From positions 10,716,613 through 10,780,612 of the forward strand of contig CM035168.1 of the NCBI GenBank assembly GCA_020205615.1: a DNA stretch of 64,000 bases. Direction: 5' to 3'. Below the pieces are notes generated by a model, which saw nothing but the letters and a program-made list of their open reading frames with translations, made no database searches and was not told where the DNA came from. The position numbers and the translations under genes are program-made. The stretch is from Panax quinquefolius (lineage: Eukaryota; Streptophyta; Magnoliopsida; Apiales; Araliaceae). This document shows positions 48,911-59,739 of this stretch, piece after piece (the stretch's first letter is position 1; every line of letters begins with the position of its first letter).

Positions 48911-49585
48911 ATCGCATACTCCCATTTTTCTTCTTCACGAATAGAATAGGAGCACCCCAAGGAGACGTACTAGGACGAATGAAACCGATATTTAACAATT
49001 CCTACAATTGGGTATTTAACTCCTGAAGTTTAATAGGATCGAGCCATTCGATATGGGGCTTTGGAAATGGGTTTTGTACCGGGTTCAAGGTCGATACAAA
49101 ATTCAATTTCACGCTCCGGGGGTAGACTAGGAAGTTCTTCAGGGAATACCGGGTTGAGTACGCTTTATAGATTCCCACCAGTAATCTGCCTCTGCCCCTA
49201 ACATGATGGTGGAAAAGGGAACCTTTTGCTCCTCGGAGCATCCCAAGACATCAAATATCTTGTTGATCTGCTTTATCCACGTCTCCGCCTTAAGTGGTTT
49301 TGGCTCTCCAAAAAACTTTGGTGGTCCCAACTCCTTGAACTATTTAGTGGTGACCGTCCTAGAGTTGCCAGTGTTTCCACCTATATTTTGGACAGGAGCC
49401 GCTCTCGCCTGATGTTGCATGAATTGCATAAAGCCTCGGAACATTCCATCGTTCATCATTTCGTCAGTGTTGTTGTTTGCATGAGGATTATCGCCTTCCT
49501 GATGCACATTATCCTAATTATTGATCTTTGGAGACTAAACAATCTCCTGTGTTCCATTGCTATTCTCAACATTCTTGGATGTCAT
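48911..49585 (-). pseudogene. gag-pol: D1 gag fused by deletion to protease-RT linker and RT start
   Basis: The minus-strand start at 49585 (MTSKNVENSNG) aligns with B1 gag MASENVEISN. In-frame TAG codons replace CAG at two aligned positions (near 49521 and 49346), and a third TAG lies near 49537. The capsid core GEPKPLKAETWIKQINKIFD and [14 protein letters not shown] follow. At about 49139 the reading jumps to [14 protein letters not shown], the linker before RT, so the rest of gag, its zinc knuckles and the protease are deleted. The sequence ends in [20 protein letters not shown] and GSMR, the RT N-terminus, at the B4 border. Confidence 0.82.
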
Positions 49586-49758
49586 TTTCAAATACTGCCA
49601 CAAAATAAGGGTTAATTGACATGCCACATATTATCCATATACTCTGACCGACCAATTAAATATCAATTAAACTTAGGTAGGTCATACTAGCGAAGGAATT
49701 CCCCGTCTCTCCCCTTCTAGTTCTTGTCTCACATCTCAACCAAGGATCATATCCCTAA

Positions 49759-49771
49759 GCTTTGATACCAA
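49759..49771 (-). other. Primer binding site of D1
   Basis: On the minus strand this reads TTGGTATCAAAGC, one base from the LTR end GTCACA. Confidence 0.8.
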
Positions 49772-50784
49772 CTGTGACGCCCCCAAAATAGGTATACATC
49801 ACCCATCTTAAGTCGCCAAATACATGGTACAAAATTCAAATACAACTTAATAATAAAACTGTCGTGTAAAATACGACAAAACATAAACTGAGAGTTTTAA
49901 AACGAATATTGTCTTACAGGCGATATCAAAACTCAAATGGAGTCCTCAATACATTTATTATCACACTATTTCATAGAATAGTGAGAACTACTAATGCTAT
50001 CATCACGGACCGTCACTCCGTTCACGATTAGTCCGCCACGTTCTCATTTCCTAAAGAGAACAATGAAAGCAAAAGGGTGAGCTCAACTAGCCCAGTAAGA
50101 AATATTATGACTAAGATAATGCAGAATAATTTATCGTTAGCCTTCAACAAGTGTTAAAGCGATAAAATATAACAAATATCAAGTTTAAGCTGCGGTGAAC
50201 AAGCAATCCATTAGAAGAGTCAAGTAGAGCATAAAATCTACTATCTTCTATGATTTAAAGGTTTTCATCACTTTTATCGTTGAGACTCGACAATAAATAA
50301 TCCACATTATCGAATCACCCCTCGCACTACTCTGGACTAAGAATATTCTTTAGTATCACGACCACAAATTATCCATGCACTACGGGCAAGGATATTCGTG
50401 TATTCATCGATGGTCGTGATCATGCCAACATTTGTCCATCAATGCACTACGGGCCAATGATGACTTTTATCACATCATTTGTAACATTACGGTCATGATT
50501 ATACCGAATAATCCCTGGTCATAATCATACCAAGTCCATCTATGCATTACAGGCCACAGATGACTTTCAACATAATATAAACATGAGGATGATGATAATG
50601 AATAAGAATTCAATAAAACAAGTTCAAGGATAAATTTTTTAAAGATTTATAATTCAATTTATCCAGAAATCAATAACGTCCAAATTGTCAACATGATACT
50701 ACTTTGTGGAGTAGAATTCAAGAATAATATTATACCAAAAATAATTTGGACCGAAAACGAATAAATTTTATCATGAATAATAAT

Positions 50785-50875
50785 ACCCGGGTGAATAGTA
50801 CTTGAGTGAATAGTACTCTTATGAATAGTACTTGAGAATAGTAACCCAAGTGAATAGTACTCGGCATGAAAAGTT
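50785..50875. repeat. Inverted TACTATTCAC array in D1 LTR
   Basis: GTGAATAGTACT-type repeats, the reverse complement of the arrays in B1; fewer units. Confidence 0.65.
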
Positions 50876-51262
50876 AAAACTTATCAAGAATGCTCGAATA
50901 ATATTTCTATGAAAAGATCTTTGGATGAAGCTTGAATATCAAGGATAGTCTACTAATTTCATGGAGTTTAGAAGCGAAACTTTAAAAAAGCAGTATAGAA
51001 TTTGAAATGCGAAGCGAAATAATATTACTTACATACTACAGAGTATGGAAGAAAATATTATTTCAAGCGAATATTGAACAAAAATAACATCCCTTACCTT
51101 GAAAAGAAGAGTATTCCAATTGGTATAGCGGGGATATTCTTGAAGAAAACTTTCACTATTTTCTACGCTCAAAGCTTTCTAAAACTCGAAAGAAATACGC
51201 TCAAGATTATAGAAGAAGAATTTCTACGATTACGGTGTTATTTTCAATTCTAACCTAAGCTC

Positions 51263-51270
51263 TATTTATA
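51263..51270 (-). promoter_or_regulatory. TATA box of D1 LTR
   Basis: TATAAATA on the minus strand, aligned with the B-family TATA boxes. Confidence 0.5.
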
Positions 51271-52792
51271 GAAAATCTTTAGAAACGCCATAGGAGACTA
51301 AATTAATAAAATAATATTTTATTTTATTTTTTCCTTACGCATGCCAAGACCATGACTATCAAGGCATGCCATTCTTGAAAAATCTCAGCACATGTTTTGA
51401 CAAAAACAAAAGTGGGTCCCACCCATAATTTTAATAAAAATATTTTAATTTCCGAAGCTTCAACAATTCATAATAAATAGCCTTTTTTATCAGAAAAATA
51501 CGAATTTTATATCCATTCCACACGAAATCGAATTCTCTACAACTTTGTAGCTTTAAGTTTTTCCAAATTCCAAGCGAGAAAATATCAAAGAATTCCACAA
51601 AACGGATGATTTTCAACACCTCTTAAAATTCATAACAAATCATACGCTATTTTGTAACGGTTCAAAATTTGTGGACATATACTCAACTTATATATGTATA
51701 ACATATCCAAAATTACAACGATCAACGATCGGATCAAAATTATAACTCACGCATGATAGAGCTTTAAGAACAACGATTTGATTTTAATACCTCTATCAGG
51801 ACAAAATCTTGATAAAATACCTCAACATTAATTCCTTCATTTATAACCACATAAAATAAATATTTTTCTATCCATCATTTATGTCCACATAAAATAAATA
51901 TTTCCTTATCATATAAATCAATAGTTAATTATTCACAAATAATATTACAAAATCTGAATAATAATGACGAATAGTTCACCGAAAAAGTGGGCTTTCTAAC
52001 AAGGATTTCTCCTTCTTGGTAGCTTGCAATTAGGTGACCAAACCTCTCCTTGTGAGAACTTTCTAGACATTGCCAATAATGATATCTAATAATATTATTC
52101 AAATAATATGAATTATTGATTTGATAATGGGAAATCTTTGTGCGGTGACAATTATTGAAACAACAATAATATAAAATATCAACGCATGACAATTATTGAA
52201 TCAATAAAATAAAATATTGAGCGATAATTATCGTAATAATTATTGAGTAGTGCCTTCTTACGTAAGAATCAATAATTCAAAAATATGCGCAATCTGGTAA
52301 TCTTCTTGTGCAATCCCGCCAGATTACTTATATTTTAACCACCGGGTATTCTAACGATTAACGGTAAAACTTTTTGCCGTTATTTTATAAAAAGATATTT
52401 TTGTCATTTTTCTCAATCCAAATAATAATTCCGTTGTAGGGTCCACCAATGATTGTGCCATCGTAATGCGAATATTCCCTGTTAAAAGCGAATATTCCAC
52501 GACCAATCAGAATATAATATAACAACTTGCGTACTTTGCAAAATTTATAAATATTACCCACAACTATAACATTATATTAAATTCACTCCATAATATTAAA
52601 AATGATATTTATAGAAAATTCATCTTTATTCATAAAAGTTGGGGTCTTACAATAGTAGACTTTTGATATTATTAATAAATTGTGTATATACGTTGCATTT
52701 ATGTGAACAATTAAAGTGTAACCATTAATTTTAAATAAGTACGTGCATGTAACTATAACTCCCAAAATGGTTTTGCATGGTTGAATATTGGC

Positions 52793-53000
52793 AAAACTAT
52801 GAATTTAACCACTATAGTTGGCAAGTTTTACTTAAAGCACAATTGAACTTTTAATTTTTTGAATTACACCATTAAACAAATTAAAATTTTACAATTGGAT
52901 CAGTCTGTTAACTGAAGCTCATTTATGTTAAATTGAACGTTAACTTTTTTCTACGTGGCTTTTTAAAAGAAAAGAAAAATGACTCAGAACTCCAAATGCC
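52793..53000 (+). repeat. Left terminal inverted repeat of the MULE
   Basis: It runs from AAAACTATGAATTTA to GACTCAGAACTCCAAATGCC and pairs with 53670-53877 with scattered mismatches. The sequence between the TSD and the TIR (GGC on the left, six bases on the right) differs. Confidence 0.85.
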
Positions 53001-53669
53001 CTGTTCCGATAACCATACCATGTTCCTCTCTCAACCAGCCGCCGCCGCCGTCTTTGCCGCGAATAAGAAGGCCAGAGGTGGTACATGGGTCTTCATATCC
53101 CATGACCCAGTTCATCGTGATGCAGTCCTCAACCTCTATTCCCACCTCCAAAAGTCAACTCAACACTCACCCAATCCCCACAAGACCTTGTCTTTCGATT
53201 TGAACCATTGATCATAGCGATTGGAATGCAAAGACATATATTACGCTTTCGATCTTTGGTATCTATTACTATTTCTTGTGGGTTCGAGTGGAATCGGGGA
53301 TTACTAGTGTGAGAAGTGTGTGATTGTTGTGATTAGGTGTTCGATCACGATTAGAGGTACCATTGGGTGATACCCACAAATTAATGGTGTCCCACGAATA
53401 TGTTAAGTACCTCATTGAGATCTCCAATGAGAAAATGGAGGCCGATAAGCGAAGGGTCGATCATTTTTCATCTTTGCATTGTTGAAAGCAAATGGATTTC
53501 GAGAACCCAAAACTAATGTGGAGAGTGGTGATAGTGTTGATTCAGAATGTGTTGAGGCTAAAAAGTCTGAATCTTGCTTAGATTCTTCGAGTAACTATCC
53601 ATAGGAAGATGTGATTTCAAAAAGGGACGAAGAGTATGACTCAAACCTCAGCCATGGCTATTGGAAAAG
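53001..53669 (+). pseudogene. Possible captured host gene fragments inside the MULE
   Basis: Two plus-strand stretches look coding. From 53020 a 63-codon frame has an alanine-rich start followed by GTWVFISHDPVHRDAVLNLY, ending at 53211. From 53384 a 33-codon frame reads HEYVKYLIEISNEKMEADKR, ending at 53485, and similar charged sequence continues in another frame to about 53660. Between them lies AT-richer, intron-like sequence. I do not recognise the parent gene. The fragments could also be sequence native to the element. No complete ORF is present. Confidence 0.45.
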
Positions 53670-53877
53670 GGCATTTGGAGTTCTGAGTCATTTTTCTTTT
53701 CTTTTAAAAAGCCACGTAGGAGAAAATTAACATTCAATTCAATAGAACTGAGCTTCAGTTAACAGACTGATCCAATTATAAAATTTTAATTTATTTAATG
53801 GAATAATTCAAAAAATTAAAAGTTCAGTTGTGCATTAAGTAAAACTTGCCAACTATAATAACTAAATTCATAGTTTT
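53670..53877 (-). repeat. Right terminal inverted repeat of the MULE
   Basis: Reverse complement of 52793-53000. Confidence 0.85.
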
Positions 53878-53892
53878 CTTAGATTGAATATT

Positions 53893-54445
53893 ATAGAAGA
53901 TCTAAAGTCCCAACTCCAAAAATGGATCTATGAAAAAAATTTAAAATTAAGTTAACTTTCGAAAAGACTATATGAGTCAACTTATTTTAATTAATGAGTT
54001 AACTTCGAATGGTCAAATTAATTTATCTCCCCTGCTTTTATATACAAGGTATTGATTTTATTTTATATTTGACAAACCCTTCCCTGAAAACAATGTATCT
54101 CATGGAAAAATAATTCATTCAATTAGAAAGATACAAATTAAATATATGATAGCTATGTGATAGAGTTGACACTTGCGTGAATACTTATCTTATTCAAAAA
54201 ATGAAATTCAAATTATAAATTTTTCATTATCTAAGCAAAAAATTAAAACAATGGAAGCAACTGTCGGAGACATACCCCATCCCTCATGTAAGTAACATAT
54301 TCTCATTGCCCATCATTTTAATTTCTCTAAGCTCCCAAAAGGAGAAAAATGATTTCCACAAGAATAGAGAAAGAACAAGAGATCTATCCCAAACAAAGAA
54401 AAATTAAATTACACAGGGTAAACGCAAACTCCACAAAATGGATAG
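53893..54445. other. Non-genic spacer
   Basis: 553 bp of AT-rich sequence between the MULE and element F. I see no gene, repeat or regulatory motif that I can support. Confidence 0.6.
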
Positions 54446-55081
54446 TGTTGGGCCATAATCCTTTTCTTTATTGGTAGAAATTATTGGGCTCCTCCTTGGA
54501 TCATATTATGTTAAGTCGTGGTTGGATCACGGTCACTTGGGTCATTCTTATTATTTGGGCCTAGTCATTATATTGGCCCGTTATACAAATTATCACTTAA
54601 TCCCAATTTTGACCGATGTAATCATTATGCCAAATAGCGTTTGGCTATATATATACGCCACTTTCTTTGCATGACATTAATGAGGATGGGACTCGGATGG
54701 CCGTGGTGACAAAGCGATATGAGAGGGGTGAAAGTAATTTATTTACTTTTAAATTTGAAGTAATAGGAAATAAGGGAAAAAGGTGTCGGAAGGTGGTGGG
54801 TGGCACGATGGCAGGATAGTGGATCATCGTGGGGCTAAGATCACGTAAGAGAGTAAGTAATACATACATTTTTTCATTAGAATTCTTATTCTATCCTCTC
54901 GAGACACTAGATAATATTTTTCTCTCCATTGTTGACCTTGTGATCGCTTTGTCTTGACTCTCGCATGGGAGCTATCCTCGGTGGTCGGTAGTCGAGCTTT
55001 TAGTGTTGACTTGTTGAGCTATGCGGGGATATTAGATAGCGTCTTGGTGATTGGGGCGTGGAGAAAGATCTGGCGTTAACA
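54446..55081 (+). repeat. Putative 5' LTR of F
   Basis: It runs from TGTTGGGCC to GTTAACA, about 636 bp, with TATATATATA at 54646-54655 as a possible TATA box and a plausible primer site after it. No second copy is present to confirm the borders. The frame at 54645-54869 is not a gene. Confidence 0.4.
54646..54655 (+). promoter_or_regulatory. Possible TATA box of the F LTR
   Basis: TATATATATA preceded by GGC and followed by CGCC, about 200 bp into the putative LTR. Confidence 0.35.
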
Positions 55082-55098
55082 TTGGCTAGAAGGAGAGG
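55082..55098 (+). other. Putative primer binding site of F
   Basis: TTGGCTAGAAGGAGAGG directly after the putative LTR. It resembles the TTGGCGCTAGAAGGAG-type sites I recall from Tat elements, with two bases missing. Confidence 0.35.
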
Positions 55099-55299
55099 TG
55101 AGTTCTAGTGTCACGAATATTTTCAATCCAAAAGCTGTGTTTGTTACGCATCGAAATTCATGGTGAAGAGTAGAACACTTACACGAAGGCGTAGAGGGAT
55201 GCCGGTGAATCGACACCAGAGTGTCATTAAGGATCGTTTGGGGCCGTGATAAGTGTTCATGCAAGACGCGGCGTCAAAGCGATCCCTGAAGATTTTCGA

Positions 55300-57200
55300 G
55301 GTTGAAGAAGATGGGTAAGGTTAAGCGTGGGTTAGTCTACCTACTGCGATAAAGCATGTCGCCGCGAGTGGGAAGCGGGTAGAAGGCACTTCGCTGGGCC
55401 TAGAATTCGATCTGCAAGAAGACCAAGATGAAAAGACTTCACGACTAGTTAAGATGGGTGATGAAGGCGGATAAAGCTATGGAAGTACTTGTGAAACAAA
55501 AACAAGATATAGCCAGAAGCGGATGGCTAGAATGATAGAGTTGAGAAATGAAGAACTTCGGTTATAATCGGTCAGAACAAGAAGAACAAAGCGGAAAAGA
55601 ACACATTCATTCGGGGCCCGAGAGTCTCGAGTAGAAATCGAGGAAGAAGAAGATCGAAGCCCTACTCCTCAAAGATCGAGGAGGTACATCACCTGTCGAT
55701 TCTAAGGAGGCGAGGTGGGAGAAACGAAGAAGGTCGATCGAGGATCGTACTCCTGAAACCACAAAGAGAGCCCTTGTTGTTGCACATTCTCGCCTCGGTT
55801 CCAGAGCACAAAGGCGAAGCATATCTAGAGATTGTACTCCAGAGAGTCTCACGAGGGTACAGCCTGTAAACACTAAAATCATGAAGAAGTCCTTACAGAG
55901 TTGAAGGTTATTATTTGAGAAAGCAGAATTCTACTTCATAGGAGAAAAGAGTCATCGGAAAAGGAAGCATCGTCTCGACGGAAGGAGTAGATTATTTGGT
56001 TAAAGAGTTAAAAAGAGCTTGAGCGAACTTAGAAAAGTACAAAAGACAAAGGACACCGGGAAAGAAGGAATCCCTTTTTAGCGGAGATTCTTAGAGAAAA
56101 AAGTGACCCCACTAAAAAGTTGCCCGTATTGAGAGTTATGATGGATCGGGGATCCCTATGACCACGGATCGAGTCGTTCGGCCGTGATGGATTAATATGA
56201 CTTTAGCGATCTTTGCTTAAGTGTCATACTTTTCGTCATAACACTTAGAAAGGATGCGGCGGTGGGTGGGGACTTTGCCCACAAATTGATTTCATCTTGG
56301 CGGCGTGTGCGATAAATTTCATGCTTTCGCTTTGGAAGCAACAAAGAGGGGGAAAACCAATTTGGTTCATTGGCTCGAGGTTAAAGCAGTTTTGAATGAG
56401 TCTTTGGGCGATATGTGAAGAGATTAGTGAAGCGATGGGCGGTGTGAGACTTGAATGATCTGGCCAATGTAGTTGGATTGTTTGAGAATGGGTTAGATCT
56501 GGTCGAATCGGAAAAGTTAGTGAAGAAGTTGATGTTTCATCACTAGAAGAGTCTTCTTTGAGGCCTTTGACAAAGTTGAAGGTTATATCGTGGTAGAGGA
56601 AGCTATGGGCGACCTTAAGCGTCACCTTGGGCCAAAGCTAAGGAGACAGATCGGAATGAGGCGATAAAGATCGGAGAAAGAATGAGGGGTAATAAAAGGC
56701 CGTTATGAGGCGGATCGAAAAAGTTTAATAATTGGAGAGCGAGGGTGGAGGGCGTTCGTCCACTCAAAGCCAACGAGTGAATAGAGCGTACTACTGACAC
56801 TTAATCTGAGATAAAGGAACATTATCTTGGATCAAATTAAGAACGACCTATTTTGAACCACCTCGAGATAACATTAAGCTGGAAAGGAATTTCGTAAGTA
56901 TTGTGATTATCATCAAGCTTGGTCGTGATAATCAAACGGATTGTGCTAGTTTGAAAGACTTTATTGAAAGGAAAGTAGAAAGGCGGAGCTTTGATTGATA
57001 TGTGGTTGCAGAACCAATCAACAATGACGGACCAGAGGGGCTGTTCCGTAGCTCAACCCGATTCAACAAGTGTTACCCGCTCGAAACGACTGCTGAGGCA
57101 TGTGATAGATGTCATCAAGGGGTACTTACAGCGAACTTCGTTGAAAAAAAAGCGCAAAGCTACTTGGATTGGTCGTAGCGATGGTGGTACCCTCAGAAGG
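55300..57200 (+). pseudogene. gag: F gag, degenerate
   Basis: The first part (about 55400-55900) encodes arginine- and serine-rich charged sequence such as RSPTPQRSRR, usual before the capsid in this lineage. A capsid-like stretch follows at 56240-56650, broken by stops. Near 56890-56990 a zinc-knuckle-like sequence can be read by shifting frame: KYCDYHQA, GRDNQTDCASLKDFIE, matching the C..H..DTxxCxxLK pattern of Tat gag. The minus-strand frames at 55607-55882 and 56245-56625 overlie this and are shadows. Confidence 0.6.
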
Positions 57201-57289
57201 TGAGCGAGACCTTATCCGAATTCGGTAATCTCTTTTCTTGATGAAGATTACCCTTCGAAAGTATCGAACCGCTTACGAGGATCATTGGT

Positions 57290-57660
57290 GTTAAGCTTGC
57301 ACAAGTAGGTTTGGTAGATATGAAACGGATGATGGTGGATAATGGGTCTTGTAGATATACGTATGCCCATGCTTATCGGAGAATGCACTGGATGGGCGAA
57401 AGATGGAGGTAGAGACGGGAAGCTCCTTTATACGGTTTTAGTAATGACCCGGTCGAGGTGGTTGGAACTATTGAATTACCGGTCATCTTGGACGACCCCC
57501 AACGGTAGAAATTATTTGCAAATTTTATGTTGTAAATGTAGATTCTACTTATAATCTTTATTTTGGGAAGGCACCTTTAATTGCTTTGCAAATTTGTGAC
57601 CTCTATTCCTCATTTCAAAATTAAATTTCCTACGGCTCCGTGGGGTCGGTGAGGTGAAAG
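57290..57660 (+). pseudogene. pro: F aspartic protease
   Basis: MKRMMVDNGSC at about 57320 aligns with the retropepsin active site of Tat elements (VDTGSSADIL, also seen as DGGS). The central residue differs and the frame then breaks. Further on, LGRPPTVE-like and a broken stretch matching GEVKG (about 57500-57660) follow the expected protease tail order. Confidence 0.6.
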
Positions 57661-58139
57661 GGATTTGGATGCGGCGGAAGATGTTATAAATCTTTGTGAT
57701 CACTTGGGAGTGGGAATATCAAAAGAAGCATCTTTATGGCAATAGAGATCGAACCTTTCATAGAAAGTAGTTACGAACCATTGGTCGTGCCGGTGAAGAA
57801 AGCAGAGGAGATAGAGCTCATCCGGGCGAAAGCAAACAAAGCGGTGAAAATAGGTTCGCATCTGCGGAACCTCTCAGGACGAACCTCGTGGAGCTTTGCA
57901 AAGCTATGTTGATATTTTTGCACAGGAGCCTCGGGATATCTAGGGAGTAAGGGGATATTCTTGAGCATCGGTGGAAGTAGACCCATCGAAGAAGCCCGGT
58001 CAAAGCGGAAGAGGAGGATTTTCGCTTTTTGAGCGTCGGTGAATAATTGATGAAGAGATTGCAAAAGCATTAGCGGCGTGATTTCATCTTGAGATTGACT
58101 ACCCATGATGGATGGCAAATGTGGTCTTTGATGAAGCAA

Positions 58140-58690
58140 AATGGTAAATGGTGAGTCTGCATCGACTATCTTGATTTAAATAAGGCTTGTCCGAAGGATT
58201 TCTACCCTCTACCCCACATCGACCAACTAATCGATGCCACTTCGGGGTATGCTTTATTAAGTTTCATGGACGCGTTCTCTGGATATCATCAAATTTCCAT
58301 GTGTAAAGAGGATATCTGAGAAGGCGGCGTTCATTACGCATCGTTCGGTATATCTTATAAGAAAATGACCTTGACCTCATGATCTGGGAGCCACATATCG
58401 AAGAATGATGAACCGTGTTTTCGGATATCATTTGGGTAAGAATATGGAAGTGTATGTAGACGATATGATTGTCAAAAGTATGTTGGTACATAAACATCTG
58501 GATGATTTGGAAGAATGTTTTCAGACAATTCGTCAACACAATTTGAGATTGAATCCCACTAAATGCACCTTCGGTCTTGGAGTGCAGCAAATTTACGGGA
58601 TATCTTGTCGATCGAGAGAGGAATCGAAGCCAATCACGAGAAGATTGAGCGATCACGAACATGAAGACTCCTCGGTCATTTAAAGATGTT
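58140..58690 (+). pseudogene. pol: F reverse transcriptase
   Basis: VCIDYLDLNKACPKDFYPLP begins at about 58154 and continues IDQLIDATSGYALLSFMDAF and SGYHQIS, RT motifs in which the second catalytic region (MDAFSGYHQI) is intact. After a stop near 58318, the frame from 58405 gives MMNRVFGYHLGKNMEVYVDD, with both aspartates of YVDD present, then MIVKSMLVHKHLDDLEECF. The K-A-C-P-K and YVDDMIVKS forms are typical of the Tat group. RT copies element RNA into cDNA; stops and shifts make this copy inactive as written. Confidence 0.82.
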
Positions 58691-59180
58691 CAACGTCATT
58701 TGGAAGGATTGCGACTTTGAGGAGGTTTATGTCAAGTCGGCGGAAAGATGTCTTGGTTCTTTGATACATTGAAAGGTAGAAGAATCAAAAGGCGTTTCAA
58801 TGGACTTGAGTGTGAAAGCGCCTTTTCGAGTATCAAGTCTATTTATCTTGGCGCCTTTGTTGGTGAAGCGTTCTCTTGAACCTTTATATTTGTACTTAGC
58901 GACTAGTTCATTGGCGGTGGGAAGCGGTTTTGGTGCGTGAAGTTGGGAGTAAGCGACACCCGGTTTATTATGTAAGCCATGTCCTTCGGGATCTTTGAAA
59001 CAAAAAGGTACCGAATATTGAAAAGTTTGCTTTCGCTTTAATAAGCGCTAGTCGAAAGCTTGAGACAATACTTCGGGGGTAGATTAGTAATAGTATATCT
59101 GAATCGACCTTTAAAGAAGATTATGGGCAAACTAAGGTATCGGGGAGATTAATTGCATGGACGATGGAGTTGTCACAATT
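58691..59180 (+). pseudogene. pol: F RT thumb and first RNase H domain
   Basis: Shifted frames give FFDTLKGR, ECESAFSSIKSIYL, RQYFGGRLVIV and PLKKIMGKL in the expected order for the thumb and the gypsy-type RNase H. Four or more frameshifts occur in 500 bases. Confidence 0.6.
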
Positions 59181-59725
59181 TTCATTGAATATCATCCCGA
59201 CGCCGCCATCAAAGGCAAGCCTTGGCTGATTTTGTTGTTGAATGCTCGTTTCGAAGGCGATGAAGTTGTAGCGAAAAGGTGAAGGATCGAGATGAGCGAT
59301 TGCGATTCTTCAATGAAGCAAAGTTCATGGGCCAGATGTATGCGAGATGGGTCTTCTACCACAGACGTCGATGGAAGCGGTGTTATTTCGGCGAGTGGGA
59401 GGATTGAATCTACGAGCCATCGATTTCGGTTCAAAGCGACAACAAACAAGCGGTGAGTATGAAGCGGTACTTGCGGAGAGTTACGGTTGGCAAAAAGTCT
59501 TGAAGTCTGAAAGAATAATCATTTTAGTGATTCTCGGTTAATCGTTAAGCAAATTTATGGGGAATATGAAGCTCGAGGCCCAAAATGATCAAATATCTAA
59601 TGAAATTGAAGGAAGCGACTTGGTATTTCCAATCTATGACTTTCGAGGATCGGCGTAATAATGATTCAATTCTTGATGCACTTTCCAAATTAGCCACTAC
59701 GGATGTTAACATCTTTGATGGGTCG
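59181..59725 (+). pseudogene. pol: F second RNase H domain
   Basis: QALADFVVEC (about 59213) is the linker that precedes the extra RNase H of Tat elements. DVDGS, GGLNLRAIDF and SGEYEAVLAE (to about 59480) match the start of that domain, and DALSKLATTDVN at about 59670-59710 ends it. A second RNase H beside the ordinary one is a Tat-lineage trait. Confidence 0.65.
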
Positions 59726-59739
59726 GTTTATTTAGGAAC

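Larger units (their letters stand above)
37864..52651 (-). mobile_element. Element D1: chromovirus-type Ty3/gypsy element split by B4
   Basis: On the minus strand: 5' LTR (52651-49773), PBS, gag joined to the RT start (49585-48911), then B4 (48910-39438), then integrase and chromodomain (39437-38101), PPT, and a 226-bp piece of 3' LTR (38089-37864). LTRs begin TGTAAGACCCC and are related to family B. The RT palm and RNase H are missing where B4 sits, and the end of B4 is missing too, so a deletion followed or accompanied the insertion. The 3' LTR is truncated. Confidence 0.82.
49773..52651 (-). repeat. 5' LTR of D1
   Basis: 2.88 kb; on the minus strand it begins TGTAAGACCCCAAC and ends GGGGGCGTCACA. 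It is related along its length to the B1-type LTR, including the inverted TACTATTCAC array and the GGTATGATTATGACC motif. The short frames at 51431-51619 and 51929-52192 are chance. Confidence 0.82.
52790..53883. mobile_element. Mutator-like element with long inverted ends (Pack-MULE-like)
   Basis: 52793-53000 and 53670-53877 are inverted copies of about 208 bp each with high similarity. TTGAATATT lies just outside both ends (52781-52789 and 53884-53892), a 9-bp target duplication typical of Mutator transposases. No transposase is present. The 669-bp interior is richer in GC and more gene-like than its surroundings. The superfamily rests on TIR length and duplication size; a captured host gene is inference. 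Confidence 0.8.

Noticed and set aside
57771..58139. 122-codon minus-strand ORF
   Set aside because: It is antisense to the F protease-RT spacer; no motif is seen and stops are common in neighbouring copies of such sequence.
58264..58662. 132-codon minus-strand ORF
   Set aside because: It is the shadow of the RT region, whose plus strand carries MDAF and YVDD motifs.
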